From positions 23,752 through 87,751 of the forward strand of contig WQSG01000004.1 of assembly GCA_009788055.1 (NCBI GenBank): 64,000 bases of DNA, in the 5' to 3' direction. The position numbers and the translations under genes were made by a program. Shown here one piece after another: positions 36,504 through 45,456 of this stretch (within the stretch, counting starts at the first letter, position 1; every line of letters begins with the position of its first letter). Source of the stretch: Defluviitaleaceae bacterium (GTDB lineage: Bacteria; Bacillota; Clostridia; Lachnospirales; WQUN01). Under the pieces are notes generated by a model. It was not told the origin of the DNA and did no database searches. It was given only the letters and a program-made list of their open reading frames with translations.

Positions 36504-36923
36504 TTATATATCTTCTGCCGCTACCCTAAAAGCATATATCAAATTGTACCAAAACGCAAAATAAAAAATAAAATTTCCGTAAAATGAAAAATAAATGCCG
36601 ATGAAAAAACGCAAGCTATCGGGAAAAGTTATAAACCTAATGCAACAAACAAACGCGGCAATTAGCAATGCCATAATAAGACGTGAAGCCCTTACGGAAA
36701 TCCGATTTCTATGGACAATCAAATTTTTCAAATGGTCTGAAGAAAAAATTAAGCTTACAATCATCGAAAATATAAAAATGGATATCCATGATGAAAAAAC
36801 ACCCTGTTGGTGCAACCCATGGTCTCTTAGTTGGTTTAATCCATTAGTACCCACGATTAAAAAGGCGATACATACCAAAACGTATATCAATCCAAATATA
36901 CACTTCTTTGCCGATTCTTTCAT
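36504..36923 (-). CDS. Four-helix membrane protein, paralog 2
   Basis: 139 aa from ATG 36923; AAGGAG lies 14 nt upstream, further than usual, and an extension to 37049 looks non-coding. Four helices, and the same RLIMALLIA(A)FVxxxRF helix and FAFWYNLIYAF ending as paralog 1. Thirteen bases separate the two genes. Function unknown; a two-component membrane pair is possible. Confidence 0.65.
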   Translation of the reverse strand: MKESAKKCIFGLIYVLVCIAFLIVGTNGLNQLRDHGLHQQGVFSSWISIFIFSMIVSLIFSSDHLKNLIVHRNRISVRASRLIMALLIAAFVCCIRFITFPDSLRFFIGIYFSFYGNFIFYFAFWYNLIYAFRVAAEDI

Positions 36924-36982
36924 AAACTGCGTCACGCTCCTTAATGAGATATGATATGTACAAATGAGACACAAACACAAGC

Positions 36983-37014
36983 AAGTGTCCAAAGTAATTA
37001 TACAATGGACACTT
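36983..37014. promoter_or_regulatory. 9-bp inverted repeat, possible operator
   Basis: AAGTGTCCA (36983-36991) and TGGACACTT (37006-37014) are exact complements around a 14-nt AT-rich spacer, in the gap upstream of the membrane-protein pair. It could be an operator or a hairpin; there is no T run to make a terminator. Confidence 0.4.
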
Positions 37015-37062
37015 ACCCAAGGAAATTTTGCGGAAGATGTAACTATCAAGAATGCGAAAACT

Positions 37063-38634
37063 TTATAACGAAAAAGCCAGCTCTGTACTTATGAAAATAG
37101 AGCCACCCATATTTGGTGAAGTAGCAGTCATTCTTGCTTGATATGGGTCACGAGGCCAATCGATAGGCGCAAAAGTATTAGACCTAAAACCCCTCCGTAT
37201 ATGAGTATCTGTCCCCAAACGATTTGTAAAAAAAGCATAAAGGCGCACATTGTTCGGGATGGTTTGTTGTAAGTTGATATCGAGGAAGAGAGCAAGTCCT
37301 GACGGAGAATTAAACCATCTGCCCCCAATTGGCGGCCCCGTCTCCGGATTGGATGATGGCTGCGCATGGTGAATACCGCTCCACACCGGCCAATTAAGGC
37401 TAAGTGGCTGAATTGCAACTGCTTTACTTTGAGCGTAACCAACCATTCTTTCGCTAGCCGCTATTTCACGAAGTTCAATAAACTCCCCTTCGCTCATGGT
37501 AACTTGTATTTCGTTACCATATTCGTCATAGGTGTAAATAGTTCTCACTCTATCATCAAAGGATGTTACGGTAACATTACCATACATATCGTATTCATAG
37601 ATATTACGCGTTAGATAGTCGTAAACGGTGGTATTTCTGAGTAGCTGCTCGCCTGTTGCACGACAAGAAATCGGGTTTGTAGCTACAAAGTTTTCCCTTA
37701 CAAGATGCAAAAAGGATTCTTCAGTTTGGTTGTAGCGATACCAGTCCAACACTTCCCCATCCATCTCATAAAACAGGATTAGTCCGGTTGCAGGATTAAA
37801 CTCTGCAATGAAGGGTTCGCCACCGAATGCGCAGGCCAAAATTTCCCGCATTAAACCGGGACATGGCTCTGTAACCGACGCAACTATTACGTCATTTATC
37901 GGACGAGGGAAAGGCGCGGTTACACGTACTGTTGCATTATGCGTACTTGTAGACTGCTCCCTAAGGGTAAGCGTGCCCAAAAACCAATTTACATTGTCAT
38001 GCCCAAATGAAAAATGAACTCTGCCTGATGTGAGGAGGGGGTCTAAGGATTGGTTCGGGTGTGTTCTTGTTGCCGGAAGATGTGTAGTAGAGTCCAATGT
38101 AGAGGATATGTTGGAAACGAATACGCCACTGCGCTCTTGCAGATTTGAAACCAACCAAACAACACCATCATTATCTAACGATGCCCTCACATTTAAAAAT
38201 CTTGTGGATTGTATAACAAGACGAAAAGGCTCGAAACCGTACTCCGCCATCAATTCAACTACCGTATCTTCGTATTCCATCTCAAAAAGTTCGAGAATAT
38301 CCTCACAAAACGCGCTCATCTCTATCGGGCTGAAAGCAACAAGGTACACATTTGTACCATTTGCAATTGACCTTGTGAATTGGTTTTCCAGCAAGTACAA
38401 TGCATCAATTTCTGCCATATCTCTTATGAATGCGTCAAGATAATCCGTGCTTGCGGAATAGCTTTCAATTCCAAAAAACGAGCTATCGTTTTTTGATTGT
38501 CTAATCCGATACAAGCCTTCATTGGGGCAAATTTGAAGATATTGCGGTATCGCATACGATGACGCAAGTGCAGTTACCGAAGCGATAACAATTAAACCAA
38601 TGGTTAAAGCAAAGCAAAACAGTTTCTTTTTCAT
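37063..38634 (-). CDS. Secreted protein of unknown function
   Basis: 523 aa with a signal peptide (1-25, ending TALASS). I do not recognise the family. Residues about 340-385 carry two repeats resembling RHS/YD repeats (NIYEYDMYGNVTVTSF and TIYTYDEYGNEIQVTM). The C-terminal part (about 410-523) is rich in strands and has GGRWFNSPSGLALFLDINLQ. It lies between the membrane-protein pair and a small secreted protein, all on the minus strand and divergent from a sigma factor gene. A role in the cell surface under that sigma factor is inferred. Confidence 0.75.
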   Translation of the reverse strand: MKKKLFCFALTIGLIVIASVTALASSYAIPQYLQICPNEGLYRIRQSKNDSSFFGIESYSASTDYLDAFIRDMAEIDALYLLENQFTRSIANGTNVYLVAFSPIEMSAFCEDILELFEMEYEDTVVELMAEYGFEPFRLVIQSTRFLNVRASLDNDGVVWLVSNLQERSGVFVSNISSTLDSTTHLPATRTHPNQSLDPLLTSGRVHFSFGHDNVNWFLGTLTLREQSTSTHNATVRVTAPFPRPINDVIVASVTEPCPGLMREILACAFGGEPFIAEFNPATGLILFYEMDGEVLDWYRYNQTEESFLHLVRENFVATNPISCRATGEQLLRNTTVYDYLTRNIYEYDMYGNVTVTSFDDRVRTIYTYDEYGNEIQVTMSEGEFIELREIAASERMVGYAQSKAVAIQPLSLNWPVWSGIHHAQPSSNPETGPPIGGRWFNSPSGLALFLDINLQQTIPNNVRLYAFFTNRLGTDTHIRRGFRSNTFAPIDWPRDPYQARMTATSPNMGGSIFISTELAFSL

Positions 38635-38718
38635 AAGCTACCTCCGGAATAGTTCGGTTTCACACAGGAAACCAATATTTTTTTCGGCAAAAATTTGCCG
38701 TTGTTTCGGTCTTACCAC

Positions 38719-39138
38719 TTACCCCATAAAACTAATGTTTTCCGAAACGCCGTTGCGCACAATGGTTGCGGTAACGCTTAAACGGTAATCGCCGTTTGCG
38801 GTAACACGCGCAGACTCGTTCATTACAAGACGGCTGCCGTTTACGGTTTGCGTCCACGTTGCTACAGTGGACACAGAGTTGCCAATCACCCGCGATAATT
38901 GCATGGTTGCCCTTATGCTTGTTGTGCCGGCAAGCCCTGTGATTGACACATAGCAATGCGCTGTTGTTCCTGTGTGTGTGAGAACAGCATTTGCTCGGTT
39001 CACATTTTGCCACAGTGGTTGAATTGTCACGTATGCCGCTTGCGGCTCAACTGCCGTACTTGCCGCAACGGGTATTTGTGCGGCAATGGCAAAAACCAAT
39101 GCCATCACCAATGCGATGTACTTTCTTCTGTGCTTCAT
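38719..39138 (-). CDS. Small secreted protein, probable sigma-factor target
   Basis: 139 aa; ATG 39138 after AGGAGGAAACCC. Signal peptide 1-27 (ends IPVAAS). The mature part is a single beta-sandwich-like domain with alternating strands (AHCYVSITGLAGTTSIRAT) and no Cys pair. Small proteins of this kind are common next to sigma/DUF4367 pairs in Clostridia. Divergent from the sigma gene with about 150 bp between. Confidence 0.7.
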   Translation of the reverse strand: MKHRRKYIALVMALVFAIAAQIPVAASTAVEPQAAYVTIQPLWQNVNRANAVLTHTGTTAHCYVSITGLAGTTSIRATMQLSRVIGNSVSTVATWTQTVNGSRLVMNESARVTANGDYRLSVTATIVRNGVSENISFMG

Positions 39139-39233
39139 GGGTTTCCTCCTCTCGTAAATTTTTCCATTACATATATAAAACAAATGGGGACTGCCATTTT
39201 CCACAAAAAATTAATATGTAATATTTTCCAAAT

Positions 39234-39262
39234 TTGCAACAACCAACATTTTGTAATAAAAT
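39234..39262 (+). promoter_or_regulatory. Sigma-A-type promoter of the sigma factor gene
   Basis: TTGCAA (39234-39239) and TAAAAT (39257-39262), spacing 17 bp, ending 23 bp before the ATG of the sigma gene. A housekeeping-type promoter may thus give basal expression. Confidence 0.55.
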
Positions 39263-39285
39263 ACCTGTGCGGAGGTGGTTACAAA

Positions 39286-39837
39286 ATGCTACATATGTAC
39301 GTTGCAATGCTGGACTCGGAAGAGCAAAGATTTACATTTGAATCATTCTACCAAGAAGTGTCGCGAGACTGTATGAATGTTGCACTTTCCGTCACAAAAA
39401 ACCACGCAATGGCAGAAGATGCCTTACACGACGCATTTATGTATATCTTGGAAAAACAGAAGGAAAAGTTTTTCGCAATGTCTTTTGCGCATCGCAAATC
39501 GTATACTATATTAACGGTAAAACACCGCGCCATTAATCTTTTAAACTATGAAAACCACAAAAATTATTTAGAAGAAGAGCAAGAGCCAGCAGTCGATTTT
39601 GATTTATGTGCTATTTTAGAAAATGAAGAAGGCTACAAATATCTGATTGACTGTATCTCATCCCTGCCGGATATATATAAAGCGGTATTTGAAATGCGGT
39701 ATATACTGGACATGAGCAATTTGGAAATATCAATTTTTTTGGGAATAACAAACAAAGCTGTTTCAACACGTATTGCACGGGCAAAGCTAATGTTACTGGA
39801 AATGGGAGTTGCAAATGGACAGCCAATTACGTGCTGA
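39286..39837 (+). CDS. Sigma-70 family (ECF-like) RNA polymerase sigma factor
   Basis: 183 aa; ATG 39286 after CGGAGGTGG. Region 2 (about 20-85) has AMAEDALHDAFMYIL, the ECF-type core-binding and -10 recognition helix. Region 4 (about 120-175) has LPDIYKAVFEMRYILDMSN and the HTH ISIFLGITNKAVSTRIARAK. A short Glu-rich linker lies between. The next gene overlaps its end and encodes a membrane protein of the DUF4367 type, the usual anti-sigma partner. Targets are probably the divergent secreted proteins. Confidence 0.9.
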   Translation: MLHMYVAMLDSEEQRFTFESFYQEVSRDCMNVALSVTKNHAMAEDALHDAFMYILEKQKEKFFAMSFAHRKSYTILTVKHRAINLLNYENHKNYLEEEQEPAVDFDLCAILENEEGYKYLIDCISSLPDIYKAVFEMRYILDMSNLEISIFLGITNKAVSTRIARAKLMLLEMGVANGQPITC

Positions 39838-40522
39838 AATAACGGAAGCTATTTTGCGCAATGCGGTAAAAGACGCGCACAAGCGTGAAATGGATGCACT
39901 TTTTTCTGAAAAAGCGGCGCAGGAATATACACCCTCCAAAGCCCATCAAGCACAAATGCGGGCTTTATTTGCGCGTGACCGCCGCAAAAATATGTTTGTT
40001 AAAATTTATTCCGTTACACGACGCATTGCCGTTATCATGCTTATTACGGCAACGATTTTGTTCGGCGTATTGCTTACGGATTACCGCGTACAGGCAACAA
40101 TACGGGAAACCATCATAGGTTGGTATGACAGATTTACCTTGTTCCGCTTTCAACAAGCCAACGGGTTTGAAACGGGCGAAAGGGAATGGTTCCCCGAATT
40201 TCTGCCCGATGGGTTTGAAATATCGGAGTTGATTGAACTTCACATAGGCAGATATATATTCCTTGAACATGATGATGGATACTACATTCTTTTTGAATAT
40301 AGCCCTGCCGCAGATACCACAATCGCCGTTGATAATGAATTTACAACAATGAAAACAGTCTTGCTCGGCGGCATAGAATATTTTGTACTTACGCCCTTGC
40401 CCGATAGCGAACACTACGCGCAGGTCATTTGGCAAATGGACGGCTATGCCTTTGCCCTTCTTTCCAACTTTAGCCCCGATATTCTTTTACAAATTGCACT
40501 TTCCGTTGGGTTTGCAAATTAA
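39815..40522 (+). CDS. DUF4367 membrane protein, putative anti-sigma factor
   Basis: 235 aa; ATG 39815 after GGGAG, overlapping the sigma gene by 23 nt. A cytosolic N-terminal helical region (1-65), one membrane helix (about 70-92, IAVIMLITATILFGVLL), and an external DUF4367 domain (about 115-235) with WFPEFLPDGFEISE and YAFALLSNFSPDILLQIALS. This layout suits a sigma-binding inner part and a sensory outer part. The anti-sigma function is inferred from gene pairing. Confidence 0.8.
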   Translation: MDSQLRAEITEAILRNAVKDAHKREMDALFSEKAAQEYTPSKAHQAQMRALFARDRRKNMFVKIYSVTRRIAVIMLITATILFGVLLTDYRVQATIRETIIGWYDRFTLFRFQQANGFETGEREWFPEFLPDGFEISELIELHIGRYIFLEHDDGYYILFEYSPAADTTIAVDNEFTTMKTVLLGGIEYFVLTPLPDSEHYAQVIWQMDGYAFALLSNFSPDILLQIALSVGFAN

Positions 40523-40572
40523 TTTAGGAATTGGTAAAGTATTTCCAGCATAGCAATAAAGGGAGAAAACAT

Positions 40573-41286
40573 ATGAAAACAATCACAGTAATAACCCCGT
40601 CCAACATAGAGGTAGAGTATCGGTTGGCGGGGGCGGGTTCGCGGCTGGCGTCGTTTTTGATTGACTTTTTTGTGCAGATGGTACTTATTTCTGCGGCAGG
40701 GCTTATTGTGCTGTGGTGGTTCGACCAAGTTATTTTCGACAATACGGGAAGCCCCAGCGGCGAAGCGTTGGGCATTTTTATGGTGTTTGCGTTTGCCGTG
40801 CAGTTTGGATATTTTATTGTGTGTGAGATGGCGTTAAACGGACAGTCTGTGGGGAAGCGTATTTTCGGTTTGCGGGTTATCCGCGAAAACGGCCAGCCGT
40901 TAGAATTTTGGCAATCTGTGGTGCGGGGGCTTTTGCGTTCTTCGCTGGATATGTTGTATGTAGGGCTGTTTGTGATGCTGTTTTCCAAAAAGCATAAGCG
41001 CGTCGGCGACATGGCGGCGGGCACGATTGTTGTTAGCGAACACTACGAAAATGAATCGTCGCTGTTTAACACGCCCGCGGAATGGCAGAGCTTTCTGCCC
41101 GACCCGTTTTTGCTAACGCCCGAAGAACGCCAACTGGCGGAAGACTGGCTTAATCGCCGCCACGAACTTCCCAACAATGGCGCGGAACTTGGCGAAAAAC
41201 TTGCCGCGCATTTCAAAAAATACCAAATAACCGAAAGCCTATCGGCTTTGGAAGGGGATAACATAAATGAAAGTTTTAGCAATTAA
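40573..41286 (+). CDS. RDD-family membrane protein
   Basis: 237 aa; ATG 40573 with AAGGGAG upstream. The RDD domain (about 15-165) has the family signature RLAGAGSRLASFLIDFF and GQSVGKRIFGLRVI, with four helices. A cytosolic C-terminal tail (about 170-237) is rich in Glu/Leu. RDD proteins are linked to ion or osmolyte transport, but substrate and role are unknown. Its end overlaps the flavoprotein gene by 20 nt. Confidence 0.88.
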   Translation: MKTITVITPSNIEVEYRLAGAGSRLASFLIDFFVQMVLISAAGLIVLWWFDQVIFDNTGSPSGEALGIFMVFAFAVQFGYFIVCEMALNGQSVGKRIFGLRVIRENGQPLEFWQSVVRGLLRSSLDMLYVGLFVMLFSKKHKRVGDMAAGTIVVSEHYENESSLFNTPAEWQSFLPDPFLLTPEERQLAEDWLNRRHELPNNGAELGEKLAAHFKKYQITESLSALEGDNINESFSN

Positions 41287-41833
41287 CGGAAGCCCGCGCA
41301 AAGAGGGAAACACGGCGGCAATGCTTAACACCGTGCTGGACGTCGCAAAAGAAGGCGGTGCGCAAACCGAATTTTACCAAGCGGGCGGCAAGCCCGTGAT
41401 GGGTTGCCTTGCCTGTGGCTCGTGCCGCAAAAACACACACAAATGCGTAACCGACGACTGGATAAACGAACTATACCCAAAAATGCTTAACGCCGACGCA
41501 ATACTAATCGGGTCGCCAACATACTTTGCAGACCTCACGCCCGAAACCAAAGCCGTCATAGACCGTTGCGGATATATCGCCCGCTCTGCGGGCAGTGCGT
41601 TCTCCCGCAAAATAGGTGCCGCAATAAGCGCGGTGCGCCGCGCAGGCGGCATTCACACACTGGACTCCATCCAGCACTTCTTCACCATAAACGACATGAT
41701 AATCCCCGGCAGTTCCTACTGGAACATGAGCCTTAGCCGCGACCTAAACGACTTCCAAAACGACAACGAGGGCATAGCCACAATGAAACGCCTTGCCGAA
41801 AATATTTTATGGCTTGGCGAAAAGATTGGATAG
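41267..41833 (+). CDS. Flavodoxin-fold iron-sulfur flavoprotein-like reductase
   Basis: 188 aa. The FMN phosphate loop is GSPRKEGNT (about 8-16), and SPTYFADLTPETKAVIDRCG is the second flavin contact. CLACGSC...C (about 48-61; pattern Cx2Cx2Cx6C) fits the compact motif of iron-sulfur flavoproteins that bind a [4Fe-4S] cluster. Likely an anaerobic electron carrier or stress reductase. It overlaps the RDD gene and probably shares its transcript. Confidence 0.85.
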   Translation: MKVLAINGSPRKEGNTAAMLNTVLDVAKEGGAQTEFYQAGGKPVMGCLACGSCRKNTHKCVTDDWINELYPKMLNADAILIGSPTYFADLTPETKAVIDRCGYIARSAGSAFSRKIGAAISAVRRAGGIHTLDSIQHFFTINDMIIPGSSYWNMSLSRDLNDFQNDNEGIATMKRLAENILWLGEKIG

Positions 41834-41837
41834 GTTT

Positions 41838-42031
41838 AAGTTCTCGGGGCTCTGCCCCGAACCCCGCAAACTTTTTGAAAAAAGTTTGAACAAAAACTTT
41901 AGATTTGGACTAGCGATATACAACGTCGCAATCAAAAACCGCGCGAATTGCGCGGTTTTTAGTTAAAGTTTTTTGTCGAACTTTTTTTCAAAAAAGTTCG
42001 TAGGGGTTCGGGGACGAAGTCCCCGAGGTTT
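41838..42031. repeat. Modular palindromic repeat, copy F
   Basis: Left end CGGGGCTCTGCCCCG, AAACTTTTTGAAAAAAGTTT hairpin, GACTAGCGATATACAACGTCG, central stem AAAAACCGCGC/GCGCGGTTTTT, then AAAGTTTTTTGTCGAAC/GTTCG hairpin and right end CGGGGACGAAGTCCCCG. Both ends are the AACTTTTT type. It lies between convergent genes, where the central stem can serve as a two-way terminator. Confidence 0.9.
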
Positions 42032-42044
42032 TAAATTATCTCGA

Positions 42045-44666
42045 TTAATCCGACCATCTAACGCCCGCATGGTCGGTGAAGAAGCGGATTGTGGAGGATG
42101 AGCATTGGCGTTGCGCAAGGTCGATGTAGCGGATGTTGTCGCGCATGGTTAGGGTGGTTTCTTCGCCTGTCGCGCTTACAACGAAGACGGTACTGCCCTC
42201 GTTGCGCAGTTGGGTCATGGCGGAGTGGAACAGTTCGTATTCCATGCGACGCGTGAAATTCTTTGGGTTTTCGTCAAGAAGAATTACGATGTTGGTAAGG
42301 TTTGAAGCGCGCAACATGGGCATGAAATGCCGCCACTGATATATGCTGGTTGCCTGAATGCCGCCGTTTCGTGCGGTTAGGGTTGCCACCGCCATGTTTG
42401 AAGCGCGGACAACAGAGAAGGTTGTTTCGTCTTGGGGGCGCGGCACTTGGAATGTGTAAACCGCGCCTGTGGCGGGAGTGCCGGGCGCGACGCGCAGATT
42501 GTCTGCAAAAACTGTGCCGCGTGGCACGGGCATATTGTGATTTGGCGCGTACAGTGCCTCAAGGCTGTGGAAAAATATTGCGTTTTGGACGGGTTCAAGT
42601 TGCTCCAGCGCGACGGTGTAAATGCGGTCTATTGCGAAGGGGGCGGGCGCATTCGGTAAACGCGCCGTTACGGTCTGCCATCCGTAAAAATCTACGGTAC
42701 GCGCAAAATCTATGTTGTGAAAATTTCCATCCCCGTCACGTACGCGTCCGCGCAGCCAATGCCCCGAGTTATCGCCATACGCCTGAAAACGCAGGGCGAT
42801 TGGTTCGCCCGGAATTTGCAACGCGGGATAAAACGTTACATATGAAGCCTGTGTTTGAATCGTATTTGCAAAGCTGTATTCCAAACGGATGCCCGTGTTG
42901 CCTTCCAGAATGGTCGTTGAAACGCGGGTTGAAACATATTCGGGCGGCGTGCTTAGAAAGCCCATATGGCTTGCGAACATATCCACAGGCCACGGAAACC
43001 CGCCGATTGATACGGGAATATACGCCCTAACCGCACCGATTACGGCAGAAATATATCCCGTGCCGCCCCGCGCCGCAACGAAATAGCCATCTTCAAACGT
43101 ACCCAAATACGCGGGCGTAACCGACAACAGCGTGACTTCGGGAATATTCATCTGCGTACCGTCCGTTGCAATACCCTCGAACCGCAAGCGTTGCCGCCCG
43201 CCTTCCAAAAGGCTTATGATTTCGTGTCGCGGCTGCAGTTCGCCCAGAGCGTGTGCATAAATTGAAGCGGTCGCGCTAAACATACCGTAATTCACCCTAA
43301 GCTCATGGCGGCCTGTACGAAGCGGCGTGTATCTGCCGTCCAGCCAAAATCCGTCTGCGGGCGCGGCTAAGAATGCAGGCACTTGCGGCGGGGCATATCC
43401 GATTTCCTCGCCCAATGGGATTCTATTTCCCCATGTGTCTACGCCGAAAACATTTACAGAAAGCGGAACACCCTGCACCGCAAGGGTTTGCACGGGTTCA
43501 ACAACAATGCCCACTTTTTGCCCGATGGGTGCATTATCAAAAACGCCAAGCGCGTTTGTCACTCGCCGTTGAGAGCCGTCCGAAAGCGTATTCGCGACAG
43601 AATACGCACCGTCCCGCGAACGCGTTACCATAGTTGTAGAGCCGCCGCCGTCCAAATGCATCGCGTTTAACACGCCGTAACGTCGCAAAAGCGCACCGAG
43701 TTCCGCATGGGTTACACCGACGGAATGCGTCCGCCCGTCCACCGCCATCATTATAATGCGACGGTCGTGCGTTGCGCCAACGGCAGTGCGCGGGTGGCGT
43801 CTGTCGGGCTGAACGCCCACGTCGGGAACAAGCCCGCCGTTTCGCAAAATAACCGAGCCGCCGCCAATCGCCGTGTTTATGCTTGCAAAATCCACATTGA
43901 TATCCGTGCGAACATCAAAAATTGCATGAGTACCTATGCGGAAAAATTCTTCATGATACTGCATTGTGTTCGGCGGAATCAAAATCACGAAACCATTTTC
44001 GGGCACGGCAACCGTTTCGCCCGCCCTTGCTACGTGCGTCACAAAATCGTTGGTGACAACTATTTTTGGTACATCTTCGATTCTTGCGTCAATTTCCGCC
44101 GTGTCATACATCGCCGTGCGGCTAATCACAACGGGTGCGGGCAAATTTGCCCCAACCGAATTGTACGCGCCAATAGTCATTCTGCGCAAACCATTCGCAT
44201 AAATATGCAACCTTGTTGTCATGTACATGAAAAACGGATTATTGTTCGCGTCCAAAAAAAACGTTGCCAAATCGTGGCTATACGCATTCGTCCTTGCGTT
44301 AAGCGAAAGAACCTGTCCATCACGCACCATAGGCCCATAGTACGTAGAGTGCAACCGCGCCATAGTAAAAAAGTCCGCGTTCACACCCGCAATCGCACCG
44401 GCGTCCGAAAGCAATCGCGTAGTCGTCTCCCGCAATCCATGCTCCCGCGAACTTACCACTGGCGCAAGCGAAATATATTCCTCGTTCATATCCACAACAA
44501 GCACATGGACATCCAACATCCCACTGCTTGTCATCATCCTGTTTTGCTCGTAGACAACCCCACGCCCGAGCTGCTCCCGTTCCCTATGCTCGAAAAAAAC
44601 TTCCAGCCCAAAAACAGGCGTTGCCATAAAAATAACTGCGATAATGGAAAACAATAATCTTTTCAC
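42045..44666 (-). CDS. Secreted phosphodiester glycosidase (NAGPA-domain) protein
   Basis: 873 aa; GTG 44666 with GGGGGGA at 6 nt, so the longer in-frame extension was dropped. Signal peptide 1-20. The N-terminal NAGPA-type domain (about 60-400) has AIAGVNADFF, PRTAVGATHDRRIIMMAVDG and NAMHLDGGGSTTMV, the conserved set of uncovering-enzyme-like phosphodiester glycosidases. The C-terminal half (about 400-870) is a series of beta domains, including a carbohydrate-binding-like module near 565-745 and a calcineurin-like or NAGPA-unrelated tail. It may trim phosphodiester-linked sugars on surface polymers. Confidence 0.87.
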   Translation of the reverse strand: MKRLLFSIIAVIFMATPVFGLEVFFEHREREQLGRGVVYEQNRMMTSSGMLDVHVLVVDMNEEYISLAPVVSSREHGLRETTTRLLSDAGAIAGVNADFFTMARLHSTYYGPMVRDGQVLSLNARTNAYSHDLATFFLDANNNPFFMYMTTRLHIYANGLRRMTIGAYNSVGANLPAPVVISRTAMYDTAEIDARIEDVPKIVVTNDFVTHVARAGETVAVPENGFVILIPPNTMQYHEEFFRIGTHAIFDVRTDINVDFASINTAIGGGSVILRNGGLVPDVGVQPDRRHPRTAVGATHDRRIIMMAVDGRTHSVGVTHAELGALLRRYGVLNAMHLDGGGSTTMVTRSRDGAYSVANTLSDGSQRRVTNALGVFDNAPIGQKVGIVVEPVQTLAVQGVPLSVNVFGVDTWGNRIPLGEEIGYAPPQVPAFLAAPADGFWLDGRYTPLRTGRHELRVNYGMFSATASIYAHALGELQPRHEIISLLEGGRQRLRFEGIATDGTQMNIPEVTLLSVTPAYLGTFEDGYFVAARGGTGYISAVIGAVRAYIPVSIGGFPWPVDMFASHMGFLSTPPEYVSTRVSTTILEGNTGIRLEYSFANTIQTQASYVTFYPALQIPGEPIALRFQAYGDNSGHWLRGRVRDGDGNFHNIDFARTVDFYGWQTVTARLPNAPAPFAIDRIYTVALEQLEPVQNAIFFHSLEALYAPNHNMPVPRGTVFADNLRVAPGTPATGAVYTFQVPRPQDETTFSVVRASNMAVATLTARNGGIQATSIYQWRHFMPMLRASNLTNIVILLDENPKNFTRRMEYELFHSAMTQLRNEGSTVFVVSATGEETTLTMRDNIRYIDLAQRQCSSSTIRFFTDHAGVRWSD

Positions 44667-44694
44667 AAAAAATCCCCCCGTTGGATTGTTAAAG

Positions 44695-45195
44695 TTAGTC
44701 GGACACATTTTTTCCTCTTGCGCCCGAATTTTCGATTGTGTAAATTTGCAAAGGTTTTTCACCTTCGGATAACACAGGCATATTTTTGGTTTTATCTAAT
44801 TGAAGAATTTTGTTGTCGTAATTCACGCCCCAATTAAAATATTTCAAAATGTCACTGCCAAACAAACTGCGAAGTTGTGAATCGAGAGCAAAAAAAATTC
44901 TGCAATTTTGAATTTCATGTTCGCTAAATTTGATTGAAACATTTTGGATGTACTGTAGGCGAATATCACTTGAAGCTGTTGATGCGATTAAATGATGAAA
45001 AGGGCAACGCTCCAAAACCTTGTGCGTGTAGCCCAGATTGTACAAATCTTTGCTGTCTATAGTTGTGAAATCCGAACCTGAATCAAGTTTGAAACGCACA
45101 CCCTTGAAAGACTTAAAATCACTTGTCATGACATTGGCATTAAAATCTACGCGACCAAGGCTATTAAATTCAAACGGGATAATTATCGCCCCCAT
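44695..45195 (-). CDS. Retropepsin-like aspartic protease
   Basis: 166 aa; ATG 45195 after GGAGG. Central motif LDSGSDFTTIDS (about 37-48) corresponds to the catalytic D(T/S)G loop of retropepsins; LFGSDILKYFNWGVNY (about 111-126) matches the conserved GxDxL hydrophobic-Gly closing motif. One DSG per chain implies a homodimer, like viral proteases. No signal peptide is visible, so it is probably cytosolic. It overlaps the 83-aa gene upstream by 13 nt. The substrate is unknown, and proteolysis of its partner is one possibility. Confidence 0.8.
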   Translation of the reverse strand: MGAIIIPFEFNSLGRVDFNANVMTSDFKSFKGVRFKLDSGSDFTTIDSKDLYNLGYTHKVLERCPFHHLIASTASSDIRLQYIQNVSIKFSEHEIQNCRIFFALDSQLRSLFGSDILKYFNWGVNYDNKILQLDKTKNMPVLSEGEKPLQIYTIENSGARGKNVSD

Positions 45196-45434
45196 AGCGA
45201 TAACCCTCCAATTTGCGGGGTATCGTTAAAGCCCTCCATAACCACGGAATTGCCCATGCTTCGCCCTAATGCTAATTCGGTTTCATACGCCTCATCTTTG
45301 TCACTTGTAACTAAATGCACAATCCCCATGTGCTTATGAGTTTCCGGATCGCACTCCATTTCTACGAATACAATCCATTGCTTGGGATATTTCATGTAGG
45401 CTTCTTCGCTCCAGATTTTTTCGACACTTGGCAT
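45183..45434 (-). CDS. Small partner protein of the retropepsin gene
   Basis: 83 aa; ATG 45434 after GGAGGGG. Acidic and soluble, with EEAYMKYPKQWIVFVEM in a small alpha/beta arrangement. The KYPKQWIVFVE segment resembles the DUF5678-type pattern (YPGKWV), but the match is not firm. It overlaps the protease by 13 nt, so the two genes are coupled and form a cassette between the glycosidase and guaB. Function unknown. Confidence 0.65.
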   Translation of the reverse strand: MPSVEKIWSEEAYMKYPKQWIVFVEMECDPETHKHMGIVHLVTSDKDEAYETELALGRSMGNSVVMEGFNDTPQIGGLSLWGR

Positions 45435-45456
45435 ATTGCCCCTCCTTCCCCAGACA

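Noticed and set aside
38956..39285. Long N-terminal extension of the sigma factor
   Set aside because: Cys-rich shadow of the divergent secreted protein; ATG 39286 has a clear site and a promoter 23 bp upstream.
43707..44657. Plus-strand 316-codon open frame
   Set aside because: Lies opposite the phosphodiester glycosidase gene, is rich in Arg/His/Asn and has no ribosome site; it is a shadow of the minus-strand gene.
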